DNA from: Streptomyces sp. Y2F8-2
GTDB lineage: Bacteria > Actinomycetota > Actinomycetes > Streptomycetales > Streptomycetaceae
DNA length: 64,000 nucleotides
NCBI RefSeq assembly: GCF_014905555.1
Contig: NZ_BNGS01000002.1
Span: 62,001-126,000, forward strand
Direction: 5' to 3'
Shown: in pieces, positions 32,898 through 40,808 of the stretch
How positions within the stretch are numbered: position 1 is the first letter of the stretch
How the letters are laid out: the number at the start of each line of letters is the position of its first letter
Program-made: the position numbers and the translations under genes
The notes under the pieces: generated by a model
The model's input: only the letters and a program-made list of their open reading frames with translations
Databases searched by the model: none
Told to the model about the DNA's origin: nothing

Positions 32898-33498
32898 CCC
32901 GCTGCCGGCCGAAGTCCTGCCAGTGGGCATCAAGGTGCTGATCGCCGGCGGGTTCGGCGTGGGAAAGACCACCTTCGTCAACGCGCTCAGCGAGATCGAG
33001 CCGCTGAGCACCGAGGAGATGCTGACCGCCGTCAGCGCGGCCACGGACCGGCTGGACGGAGTGGAGAACAAGGCCACCACCACGGTGGCCCTGGACTTCG
33101 GCCGTATCACGCTCAGTCCGTCCCATGTCCTGTACTTGTTCGGCACGCCCGGACAGGAGCGCTTCTTGTTCATGTGGGACGAACTCTCCGAGGGAGCGCT
33201 CGGGGCGGTGGTTCTCGCCGACACCCGCAGGCTGGAGCACTCCTTCGCGGCGGTGGACTTCTTCGAGCGGCGCGGCATGCCCTTCGTCGTCGCCGTCAAC
33301 GAGTTCGACGGGGCCCACCGCTACTGCGGGGAGGAAGTGCGGACCGCGCTCGACCTCAGTCAGGAGGTGCCGGTGGTGCTGTGCGACGCCCGCGTCCAGA
33401 GCTCGGGCATCCGCGTGCTGCTCGAACTGATTCAGCATCTGCTCACGACAAGGAGTTCCCATGGCACCGACACCGACCAACCCCTCCTCCGGGCCTGA
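32875..33498 (+). CDS. cvnD: Conservon Ras-like GTPase (CvnD)
   Basis: This is a 207-residue small GTP-binding protein. The P-loop is IAGGFGVGKTTFV, a switch region contains NKATTTVALDFG, the G3 motif is FGTPGQERFLFMWDEL, and the base-recognition loop is VAVNEFDG. In conservons this GTPase cycles at the membrane with CvnB and CvnA. The ATG at 32875 lies inside the end of cvnC; GGAAGCGG precedes it. The 3' end overlaps the next gene by 38 bases, so expression is coupled. Confidence 0.94.
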   Translation: MASSNDCDPLPAEVLPVGIKVLIAGGFGVGKTTFVNALSEIEPLSTEEMLTAVSAATDRLDGVENKATTTVALDFGRITLSPSHVLYLFGTPGQERFLFMWDELSEGALGAVVLADTRRLEHSFAAVDFFERRGMPFVVAVNEFDGAHRYCGEEVRTALDLSQEVPVVLCDARVQSSGIRVLLELIQHLLTTRSSHGTDTDQPLLRA

Positions 33499-34075
33499 GT
33501 CCGGGATCGCCCTGCGCCACCTGCTCCTCCCCCCGGAGGACCCACAGGTGCGTGCCCGATCCGAGCGGCTGCGCGAGCTGGGCATCGATGCCCGTCCCGA
33601 TGCCGAACTCGACGCCTTCGCACGGGAACTGGCACACCGTACCGGCGGCTGCTACGCCGGGGTCAACTTCTTCCTCGACGCCGACCGCCAGTACTTCGCA
33701 GGCTTGTACAGCGCCGCGCAGGACACCACGGTCCACGTGGGACCGCCGTTGCTGGAGGATCCGGTGCCCGGCCGCGTCATGCCCCGCGACATCGACATGG
33801 GCATCTGCCCGCACGTGGTCAAGCGCCGCCGGGCACTGGTGCTGGAGGACATCCGGGACTTCCCGCGGTTCGCCGGTAACCCGGTGGTCGACGCGATCGG
33901 CGTCCAGTCCTACCTGGGCGCACCGCTGATAGACAGCACCGGCGTGGTGCTCGGCACGATCTGCGTGGTCGACCAGGACCCACAGCCGTGGGGGCGCAAG
34001 GGGCTGGAAACCATCAAGGCCATGGCTGCCGAACTCGTCGAGCGGCTGGAGGAGTCGGCGCACCGTCGCAGCTGA
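33461..34075 (+). CDS. GAF-domain protein at the end of the conservon
   Basis: This is a 204-residue cytoplasmic sensor with a single GAF domain (residues about 50-195). Motifs include AHRTGGCYAGVNFFLDADRQ, the DMGICPHVVKRRRALVLEDI segment and the strand pair VQSYLGAPLIDSTGVVLGTI, followed by CVVDQDP. The N-terminal 45 residues form helices. The ATG has AAGGAG five bases upstream and lies inside the end of cvnD. Many conservons end with cytochrome P450 genes; here a GAF protein takes that place, so it may sense redox state or a ligand for the GTPase switch. The cysteine in GICPHV could matter for such sensing; that is a guess. Confidence 0.88.
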   Translation: MAPTPTNPSSGPESGIALRHLLLPPEDPQVRARSERLRELGIDARPDAELDAFARELAHRTGGCYAGVNFFLDADRQYFAGLYSAAQDTTVHVGPPLLEDPVPGRVMPRDIDMGICPHVVKRRRALVLEDIRDFPRFAGNPVVDAIGVQSYLGAPLIDSTGVVLGTICVVDQDPQPWGRKGLETIKAMAAELVERLEESAHRRS

Positions 34076-34390
34076 CCGGCGCTGTCGGACTCGCACGCGG
34101 CCGCCCCGGAGTGTCCCCGGCGCGGCCGTCCAGCACCCGACCGCGGCTCCCGCACCCCGACTCTGCCCATGAGTCAGTCGCAGCAGCACGATCAATCATG
34201 CTCCCGCGGTTCTCGGCATTCACGGCAGAGCACCACTCCAGTGGACCGACGGCGAAGCCAGTCACTGTGTCGCTGCACGCCCTTGAGCACTCCGTCCGCG
34301 AGAGCGCCGACCGTCTCGGCATCGCGCCGGCGGCAGTACCTGTGGGCATGCCGGGTCGCAGAGGGCGAGTCCCGGCGCAGCCGGTGCCCG
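34076..34390. other. Gap between the conservon and the TetR gene
   Basis: About 315 bases. A minus-strand frame reads VLKGVQRHSDWLRRRSTGVV followed by LCRECREPREHD, which looks coding and has a CxxC pair, but it has no family match and no start site. It is probably a relic. A GC-rich imperfect repeat follows the GAF gene. Confidence 0.4.
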
Positions 34391-35002
34391 TCAGCCTTGG
34401 CCGACGTCCTCGGATGCCGCCCGGGCGATGGTGTCCGCCACCGTTGTGCATGCGAGTCGGGCCACGGAGCGCAGTTCGGCGTCCGAGGTGCCGGCACGGC
34501 TCAGTACGGCCAGCGACTGGTTGATGGCGACGACGAACGTGGCGAGCTCGTCGAGCGTCCGGCTGTCGGCCGAGGAGTCCGCCAGTGCCGCACGTACCCG
34601 TTGGCGCTGTACGTCGAGCAGGCCACGCACCTGCATGCCGTTCTCCTCCTTCAACGTCAGTAGCTGCGCGGCGGACTGGGCGATGAGGCACCCCACGGGG
34701 ACCGACGGGTCGGCGATACGGTTGAGGACGACGTCGAAGAATGCCTCGACGGCCCGCACCGGGTCACCGGGGTGCGCCGCGAGTGCCTGCTCATACTGCG
34801 CGCCGTAGATCGACGCGTAGCGGTCCAGGCACTTGCCGAACAGGGCCTCCTTGTTGCCGAAGGTGCCGTAGAGGGACCCGCGCCCGAGGCCGGTGGCCGC
34901 ACCGAGGGCATCGAGTGAGGCGTCCGGGTACCCGCGCTGCCAGAACACCCGCATGGCCTGGTCCAGGGCCGCGCTGATGTCGAACTGCTTCCGGCCGGAC
35001 AC
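34391..35002 (-). CDS. TetR/AcrR-family regulator
   Basis: This 203-residue repressor has the TetR DNA-binding domain at the N-terminus (DISAALDQAMRVFWQRGYPD, then LGAATGLGRGSLYGTFGNKE) and a helical ligand domain. GCLIAQSAAQLLTLKEENGM and VAINQSLAVLSRAGTSDAEL fit the AcrR-like C-terminal domain. A GTG at 35002 is preferred because GGAGG lies eight bases upstream; an earlier GTG at 35011 overlaps that ribosome site. It is divergent from a broken MFS gene, with an exceptionally long perfect inverted repeat in between, so it originally controlled that exporter. Confidence 0.92.
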   Translation of the reverse strand: MSGRKQFDISAALDQAMRVFWQRGYPDASLDALGAATGLGRGSLYGTFGNKEALFGKCLDRYASIYGAQYEQALAAHPGDPVRAVEAFFDVVLNRIADPSVPVGCLIAQSAAQLLTLKEENGMQVRGLLDVQRQRVRAALADSSADSRTLDELATFVVAINQSLAVLSRAGTSDAELRSVARLACTTVADTIARAASEDVGQG

Positions 35003-35045
35003 AGCGTCCACCTCCTCCTGTGCGTCCCTGCTGTGATCCTACTCG

Positions 35046-35094
35046 CATCTTGGATCGATCGGTCAACGTATCTTTGACCGATCGATCCAAGATG
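35046..35094. promoter_or_regulatory. 21-bp perfect inverted repeat, TetR operator
   Basis: The left arm 35046-35066 (CATCTTGG, then ATCGATCGGTCAA) is repeated as its exact complement at 35074-35094, with a 7-base spacer. Each arm also contains the small palindrome GATCGATC. It lies 45 bases from both divergent starts and is long enough for two repressor dimers. Confidence 0.85.
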
Positions 35095-35138
35095 GTTAGC
35101 GTGAAGGCCCTCGGTTTTCGCACCCGAAAGGCCGCACC

Positions 35139-35760
35139 ATGACCGACCACATCGCGTCAGACGTCCGCGTACGGGCTGTTCCACCTGCCGGCGGGCGCCG
35201 ATCGCGCGCCGGGTTCTGGCTCGTAGCCGCTGTGTACGCCGTGGTCATGCTGGGCGGGACGCTGCCGATTCCGCTGTATGTGCTCTGGGCGCCGCAGATG
35301 GGCTTCGGGCCCTCACCACCACGCTGGTCTTCGCCGTCTGCGCCGTGGGGACCGCGCTCGCGCTGATGGTGTTCGCGTCGCTGTCCGACCGTGTGGGCCG
35401 CCGTCCTCTCCTGGCCGCCGCTGTACTCGCCGCGGCCACGAGCACAGCGCTGTTCCTCCTGGCGCACGATGTCGGAACCCTGCTGGCAGCACGGTTCCTG
35501 TGCGGCCTGGGCACCGGTGTCTTCACCGCCACAGGGACCGCGGCACTGGGCGAGCTGGCCGGAGTCGAGCGCACCCGACTGGTGTCGACCGTCTCCACGG
35601 CGGCGAACATGGGCGGGCTGGGGCTGGGCACCATTGTCGCGGGCCTGTTCGCGCAATACGGGGCGAACCCCACGCACCTGGTGTTCTGGGCTTACCTCGC
35701 CGGCCTGGTCCCAGCGTTTGTGGCCGTCATCGTCACCCCGGAGACCGTCACGTCCCGGCA
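35139..35760 (+). pseudogene. Frameshifted and truncated MFS transporter
   Basis: The start (FWLVAAVYAVVMLGGTLPIP, LYVLWAPQMGFG) is the first helix of a drug-type MFS permease. At about 35311 one base is missing, and the protein continues in another frame with LTTTLVFAVCAVGTALALMV, ASLSDRVGRRPLL, FLCGLGTGVFTATGTAALGE and VAGLFAQYG. Similarity stops near VIVTPETV at about 35750, leaving half of the twelve helices. Both a frameshift and a 3' deletion are present, so it is not functional. It was the target of the divergent TetR gene. Confidence 0.85.
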
Positions 35761-36038
35761 GCGGTCATTGCGACGACCCTCGCGAGCACACTCAGCCGCC
35801 CGGCCACCACCATCGCCTGAGCGGCCGCCGCACCGAGTGGCTCGGTGGCCCGCGCCCTCCATGACGGGCTCCGAATGGATACCCAGGGCGAGTCAATAAT
35901 GGCGCTGAACATCACAAATATTCGATTTGCCCGGAACTCGTGCACACAGGCGCCGCTCTCGTCGTGTCCACCGCGCTCGCGGGCCCCACCCCGGCCGACA
36001 TACCGAACCAGTACACCCGATATCGATGGAGGAAAACC

Positions 36039-36971
36039 ATGACTGACACGGCAACCGCCGCCCGCGTCCCCGACAACCCGGTCCGCGACCTGCCCCTGCT
36101 CGACCTGGCCGGCTTCACCCACCGCTGGGTCGACGCGGGCGGTGTCCGCCTTCATGCGGTCGAGGGCGGTCAGCCGAACGGCCCAGCCGTCGTGCTGCTC
36201 GCTGGATTCCCGCAGACCTGGTGGGCGTGGCGAAAGGTGATGCCCGGCCTGGCCGACCGGTTCCACGTCATCGCGATCGACCTGCCGGGCCAAGGCCACT
36301 CCGAACGCCCGGACGGCAGCTACGACACGCACACGGTCGCCGCGTACGTCCACGCCGCGGTGCAAGCGCTCGGAGTGTCGACATACTGGCTGGCCGCCCA
36401 CGACATCGGCGCCTGGGTCGCCTTCTCCCTCGCCCTCAACTTCGAGAGCCGGCTTCGCGGGGTCGCTCTGCTCGACGCCGGTATCCCGGGCATCACCCTC
36501 CCCGACACCATCCCGACTGACCCCGAGGTGGCGTGGAAGACGTGGCACTTCGCATTCCATCTCGTACCCGACCTGCCCGAAACACTGCTCACAGGCCGTG
36601 AACGCGAGTACGTCGGCTGGTTCCTGAAGGTCAAGACCCTCGCCTCCGACACCTTCGACGACGCCGAGATCGAGCAGTACGCCGCGGCCATCACCGCTGA
36701 CGGCGGACTCCGCGCTTCCCTGGCCTACTACCGGGACGCCGCTGAATCGGCGCGGAAGAACCACGAGGCCCTTGAACAGCACCACCTGACGGTGCCGGTT
36801 CTCGGGATTTCCAGCAGCCACGGTTCCATCCCCGACATGGCAGCTTCCATCCGGCCATGGGCCGACAACACCACCGGGATCGTCGTGCCGGACGCAGGCC
36901 ACTTCATCCCGGACGAACAACCCGACGCCGTCGCTGCCGCTCTGGCCGGCTTCATCGCTGAAAGCGATTGA
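36039..36971 (+). CDS. Alpha/beta hydrolase, epoxide hydrolase/dehalogenase type
   Basis: This is a 310-residue alpha/beta hydrolase. The oxyanion loop is LLAGFPQTWWAWRKV and the nucleophile elbow is AAHDIGAWVAFS, where an aspartate replaces the usual serine, as in epoxide hydrolases and haloalkane dehalogenases. IDLPGQGHSERPDGSYD comes before it, and the catalytic histidine is in PDAGHFIPDEQP. The cap region contains AWKTWHFAFHLVPDLPETLL. The ATG at 36039 has GGAGG ten bases upstream; an earlier start at 35940 has none. It stands alone between a broken MFS gene and a broken LysR gene. The substrate (an epoxide or haloalkane) is unknown. Confidence 0.9.
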   Translation: MTDTATAARVPDNPVRDLPLLDLAGFTHRWVDAGGVRLHAVEGGQPNGPAVVLLAGFPQTWWAWRKVMPGLADRFHVIAIDLPGQGHSERPDGSYDTHTVAAYVHAAVQALGVSTYWLAAHDIGAWVAFSLALNFESRLRGVALLDAGIPGITLPDTIPTDPEVAWKTWHFAFHLVPDLPETLLTGREREYVGWFLKVKTLASDTFDDAEIEQYAAAITADGGLRASLAYYRDAAESARKNHEALEQHHLTVPVLGISSSHGSIPDMAASIRPWADNTTGIVVPDAGHFIPDEQPDAVAAALAGFIAESD

Positions 36972-37068
36972 CCCCGGCCACACCCACCCGCCCGCCAGGC
37001 GACCGGCTTGTGCCGGCTCACAGCGTTGTTCCAGCTCACCGCGAACTCGCCGAACGCACCTCGCCTCC

Positions 37069-37880
37069 GTGGGCGACGACGCATCCGGCGTCGGCAAAGC
37101 GGACGAGATCCTGGTCCGCACCGGCCGGACGATGGTGCCCACCCCGCACGCCATGAAAATCCGCGCCCAGGTGCACGACCTCGTTCACCAGGCCAAGCAA
37201 CTCCTGAGTCCGGAAAGGGAACTGGACCTGGCCACGCTGAGTCGGACCTTCACCCTCCGCTGGCACGACGCACTGGCCACGGCGTGCGGCCCCGCCCTGC
37301 TCGCCGCGGTCCACCGCCAGGCCCCGGGCGTACGGCTGCGCCTGATGGCCGAACCCGGCTCCGAAACCCCGAGTTGAGGCGCGGCGAGGTCGACCTGGTA
37401 TCGAGCTCCACGCAGCCGGAGATGTCCGACCTCCGCCACCAGCTCATCGGCGAGGACCGCCTCGTCGCGGCGGTCCGCCCCTGCCACCCGCTGACCGACG
37501 GGCCCCTCGCCGCCCAGCGCTACGCCGCGGCCGAGCACATCACCGTCTCCCGGCGCGGCCGCCTGCGCGACCCCGTCGACGACGTCCTCACCGCCCTCGG
37601 ACTCCAACGCCAGGTCATCGCCTCGGCACCGAGCTCGGCAATAGCCCTCCAACTCGTCCTCGACGCCGACCTCGTCGTCACCGTCCCCGAAGCCGCCACA
37701 ACCCCCGCTCTGCTGCGGCTCGGTCTGCAGGCGCTCCCCCTCCCCTTCCCCATGCCACCGATTCCCCTGCACCTGAGCCGGCACCAGCGCCACGCCCACG
37801 ACCCCGCCCACACCTGGCTGCGCACCCAGGCACATGCAGCACTGCAGACCGTGTTCCGTCAGCCGGACCCCGCCTTCTGA
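37069..37880 (+). pseudogene. Broken LysR-family regulator
   Basis: Two frames together give the effector domain of a LysR protein. The first (37069-37377) has ILVRTGRTMVPTPHAMKIRA and LATLSRTFTLRWHDALATAC. After a one-base deletion at about 37370 the second continues with ELRRGEVDLVSSSTQPEMSD and ALGLQRQVIASAPSSAIALQ to the stop at 37880. Of the N-terminal helix-turn-helix only traces remain (AERTSPPW around 37045). Loss of the DNA-binding domain plus the frameshift make it non-functional. Confidence 0.85.
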
Positions 37881-37894
37881 TCGAGGCATAGGCA

Positions 37895-38827
37895 TCAGGC
37901 ACCGTACTTGGCCGGCCTCGAGGCCCCGCCCGTATCCGTATCCCGCGCGCACACCCTGGGGGATGAGGTGTCACCGCGATAGACGATGACGACTGCCGCC
38001 AGGCCGATGGCCAGGCCGAGAGTGGTCTGCGGACCGAACGGTTCGCCGAACATGAGGGCTCCCCAGACTGCGGTGACCGGAGCCATGTGGAACATGAGCG
38101 TATTGACCTTGGTAACGCCAGAGCGCCTGAGGATGAGCCAGTACAGCCCGTAGCCGCCGAGGGTCGACAACACTACGAGCCAGGTGATCGCGGCCCAGAA
38201 CGAGAGCTCAGCGGGCGGCTTCGCGGCTCCGGCACTCACGGCAACGGCCGCGAAGATGACTGCACTGGTGGCGCAGTGGACGGTCATCGACACCGCGGGC
38301 GCGACCCGCGCGCGGGAGCGGCTTTCGAGGAAGGTCGCCGCTATCAGCGAGAACATGCCGAGGAAGGGGATGAGATAGGCCCACCAGGCCGCATCGGTGC
38401 CGGCCGCAGCATCGGCCATGGTGACGATGGCGACGCCGCTCGCCCCCAGGCACAAGCCGAGCCACTGCTTGCGCGAGACGTACTGACGCAACAACGGCCC
38501 GGCGAGTGCTCCGGCGACGAGGGGCTGGACGCCGTCGATCAGGGCCGTGGTGCCGCTGGAGACCCCGAGTTGGATCGCGTAGTAAACGGTGAGCAGATAG
38601 CCGCTCTGCGACAGCACGCCGATCACGGCCTGCCGGGCGACATCCCGCACCGCGAGGCCCCGCCATGGCGTTCTGGAGACGGCGGCAATGACGATCAGGA
38701 CGACGGCCAGCGGCAGGAACCGCCACATCAGGATGGTGACCGCAGACGCACTGCCCGCGGCGAGCTTGGCCCCGATGAACCCGGAACTCCAGCAGAGCAC
38801 GAAGGCGATCGAGAGCAGGAAGTTCAC
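37895..38827 (-). CDS. EamA/DMT-family transporter
   Basis: This is a 310-residue protein with ten hydrophobic helices in two EamA repeats. The start IAFVLCWSSGFIGAKLAAG is typical, followed by VLSQSGYLLTVYYAIQLGVS and ALIDGVQPLVAGALAGPLL at the end of repeat one, then GMFSLIAATFLESRSRARVA and TLGGYGLYWLILRRSG with MFHMAPVTAVWGALMFGEPF in repeat two. Such permeases export amino acids or metabolites. The GTG start has GGAAGG upstream. It is divergent from a TetR gene, with two copies of a 15-base operator between, so it is probably repressed by it. Confidence 0.92.
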   Translation of the reverse strand: MNFLLSIAFVLCWSSGFIGAKLAAGSASAVTILMWRFLPLAVVLIVIAAVSRTPWRGLAVRDVARQAVIGVLSQSGYLLTVYYAIQLGVSSGTTALIDGVQPLVAGALAGPLLRQYVSRKQWLGLCLGASGVAIVTMADAAAGTDAAWWAYLIPFLGMFSLIAATFLESRSRARVAPAVSMTVHCATSAVIFAAVAVSAGAAKPPAELSFWAAITWLVVLSTLGGYGLYWLILRRSGVTKVNTLMFHMAPVTAVWGALMFGEPFGPQTTLGLAIGLAAVVIVYRGDTSSPRVCARDTDTGGASRPAKYGA

Positions 38828-38844
38828 GCCCCACCTTCCACTAA

Positions 38845-38888
38845 ACAGATCGGTATACTCACCCAGTCACTATACAGATCGGTATACT
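38845..38888. promoter_or_regulatory. Two direct copies of a TetR operator
   Basis: ACAGATCGGTATACT occurs at 38845-38859 and again at 38874-38888, 29 bases apart. The second is extended to TATACAGATCGGTATACTGT, with inverted TATAC/GTATA arms. Both lie in the 69-base gap between the EamA and TetR genes. Confidence 0.8.
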
Positions 38889-38896
38889 GTTGAGGT

Positions 38897-39505
38897 ATGG
38901 GCACTACCGAGAGTCCGCGGCGGGTCACGATGACACCTGCCGCACGGCGCGTCCTGGACGCCGCCGCGAGGCTGTTCTACGAGCGCGGCATCCATGCCGT
39001 CGGGGTGGACCTGATCGCCGCCGCGGCCGGGGTGACGAAGAAGACCCTCTACGACCGGTTCGGCTCCAAGGAGCAAATCGTCGTGGAGTACCTCGCGGAC
39101 CGTGATGAACGCTGGCGGGTCTTCCTCGCCCAGCGCCTCGACGCCGCACAGCCGGCCTCGGCAGCCCGCATCCTGGCCGTCTTCGATGCGTCACGCGCAT
39201 GGTCGGCGAAGAACAGTTCAAGGGGGTGCAGCATGGTCAACGCTCACGCCGAGATCAGCGATCCGTCCCACCCGGCATACCCGATCATCACCGGGCAAAA
39301 GCTGTGGATGCTCGCCCTGTTCACCGACCTCGCCAGGGACATCACCCCGGAGGGGGCCTCCCAGCTGGGCCGGACACTCATGCTGCTTCACGAGGGAGCG
39401 CTCGTCGCCCACGGCCTGAACATCTTCGCGGACCCCATCACCCATGCCCGTGAACAGGCGCAAGCAATCCTGGCCGCCACTGGGGACTCCGCGGCGAAGC
39501 GGTGA
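38897..39505 (+). CDS. TetR-family regulator of the EamA transporter
   Basis: This 202-residue TetR protein has its DNA-binding domain at residues 12-60 (AARRVLDAAARLFYERGIHA, then AAAAGVTKKTLYDRFGSKEQ). The ligand domain contains CSMVNAHAEISDPSHPAYPI and DITPEGASQLGRTLMLLHEG, the latter common in regulators of small exporters. It is divergent from the EamA gene with repeated operators overlapping both promoters, so it likely represses both genes. The start codon directly follows the second operator copy. Confidence 0.92.
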   Translation: MGTTESPRRVTMTPAARRVLDAAARLFYERGIHAVGVDLIAAAAGVTKKTLYDRFGSKEQIVVEYLADRDERWRVFLAQRLDAAQPASAARILAVFDASRAWSAKNSSRGCSMVNAHAEISDPSHPAYPIITGQKLWMLALFTDLARDITPEGASQLGRTLMLLHEGALVAHGLNIFADPITHAREQAQAILAATGDSAAKR

Positions 39506-39655
39506 AGCAACATCTCGCTTCTGCGAACCGGAAGTAGGGAGGATCTCTACGCTGATCGAGCTGAAAACTTTGAGTTCGCCATAGACCCACCAAGGCGTCC
39601 TGACGGCCGCAAGCCGATCGGATGCCAAAGGAGGTGGAGCGGGACGTCGCTGTCA

Positions 39656-39945
39656 TGGCCGGCGAGCCGGCCGGGCGTCCAGGCCTGGCAAGCCGGAGAC
39701 GCGGTGCGGGGGCTCATGCCCCACTTCGCCTTCGGTTTCCTCGCCGACTACGTCTCCGTCCCCCAGGAGCGGCCGGCCCGGGCGCCGAAAACCTGAGCCT
39801 CCTCGAAGCCGCAGCTCTTCCCGTGTCGGGCACCACCGCACTGACCGCGCTCACGGACAAGGCGCAACTCGCCCCGGTGAGCGTCCAGATCCATGGTGCG
39901 ACCGGAGACGTCGGCAGCATCGCAGTACAGCTGGGCAAGGCTTAC
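39656..39945 (+). pseudogene. Quinone oxidoreductase (zeta-crystallin type) fragment
   Basis: The frame from about 39677 reads VQAWQAGDAVRGLMPHFAFG and FLADYVSVPQERPARAPKT, then stops. After a frameshift near 39796 it goes on with ENLSLLEAAALPVSGTTALT and IHGATGDVGSIAVQLGKAY, the conserved middle of an NADPH:quinone reductase. Both ends are missing. It is a decayed piece of a larger gene. Confidence 0.8.
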
Positions 39946-40080
39946 CGCCCGGCGGGCCTGAGCCGGGAGCGTCACCCAGGTCCGTCATTACCGTACGCAG
40001 GCACCTGTCCCTGCCGCCGTTGATATTGAGCCGGGTCGCCGGTTCACCCGGGATTGCTGCCGCGGCCGGGACCCCGCAAC

Positions 40081-40260
40081 GAGATTCACCTTGCGACCAC
40101 TTCCCTCAGCCACCTTGCCGAACGCGGACGGACCCCCGCCGACTGCACCCGAGCCGATGTCGATACCTGGTACGCGGGCGGCTACACATCCCGGCGCCTC
40201 ACTCATGCCCTCCTGCGGTGGGCGATGCGGTCCAAGCACATGCCGAAGCAGCCCGAACCA
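40081..40260 (+). pseudogene. Site-specific integrase-like fragment
   Basis: A stretch reading LAERGRTPADCTRADVDTWY followed by AGGYTSRRLTHALLRWAMRS matches the SAM-like core-binding domain found in actinobacterial tyrosine recombinase-like proteins. The catalytic domain is absent. It may be a trace of a past mobile element near the left border of the helicase/Hsp70 operon. Confidence 0.5.
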
Positions 40261-40808
40261 GGGTTTTCACGCGGGACACCCTCGCGAGGCACTGGCGGCG
40301 GCCCTGCACGAACGTCTGCCGTTCGACGAGGCACGGCCCGCGGAATGCCGCGTGTATGTCGCTTTCGCCCCCGCGCCGCCCACTCGCCCGAACTCGCGGC
40401 CGTACAGCGGGAGACGCCGGCTTCGATCCGTTCGGAACTGCTGGAGGCGCTGACCACAGTTCGCTGCCTGCTTCACCAACTCGGAGCGGAACTGAACGCG
40501 ACTCCGCAATAGCCCTATGCCCCGCACGGGTCGGCCGGCGTCGTTCCCTCAGGCCTGAGTGAGCGGTTCGGTCGGTGACACGGTACAGAGCGCGGCACGC
40601 CAGGTTCTTGTGACGGATTGGGCCCGCACTGCGTTACGGGCCAAAGCCCTCGTATCCGGACGCCCCCGGCACGGATCCAGCGCTCGCCGCCGGGCCAGCG
40701 ATCCAATTGTGTGAACAAGCAACCGCACCGTAGGAACTTGAGACGACGCACTCAGGGTGAGTCGCTCCTGGCGCACCCGCAAATTAGCCACCAGTGCTTG
40801 GAGGCTGG
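40261..40808. other. Remnant stretch before the Hsp70 gene
   Basis: One plus frame still reads PREALAAALHERLPFDEARP and AECRVYVAFAPA; another ends in SELLEALTTVRCLLHQLGAE with a stop at 40510. These look like parts of genes without starts. The last 300 bases before the 3' end of the Hsp70 gene hold nothing recognised and no clear terminator. Confidence 0.4.

Noticed and set aside
38845..38888. Start of a CRISPR array
   Set aside because: Only two copies of a 15-base element lie in a divergent promoter; no array or cas genes.
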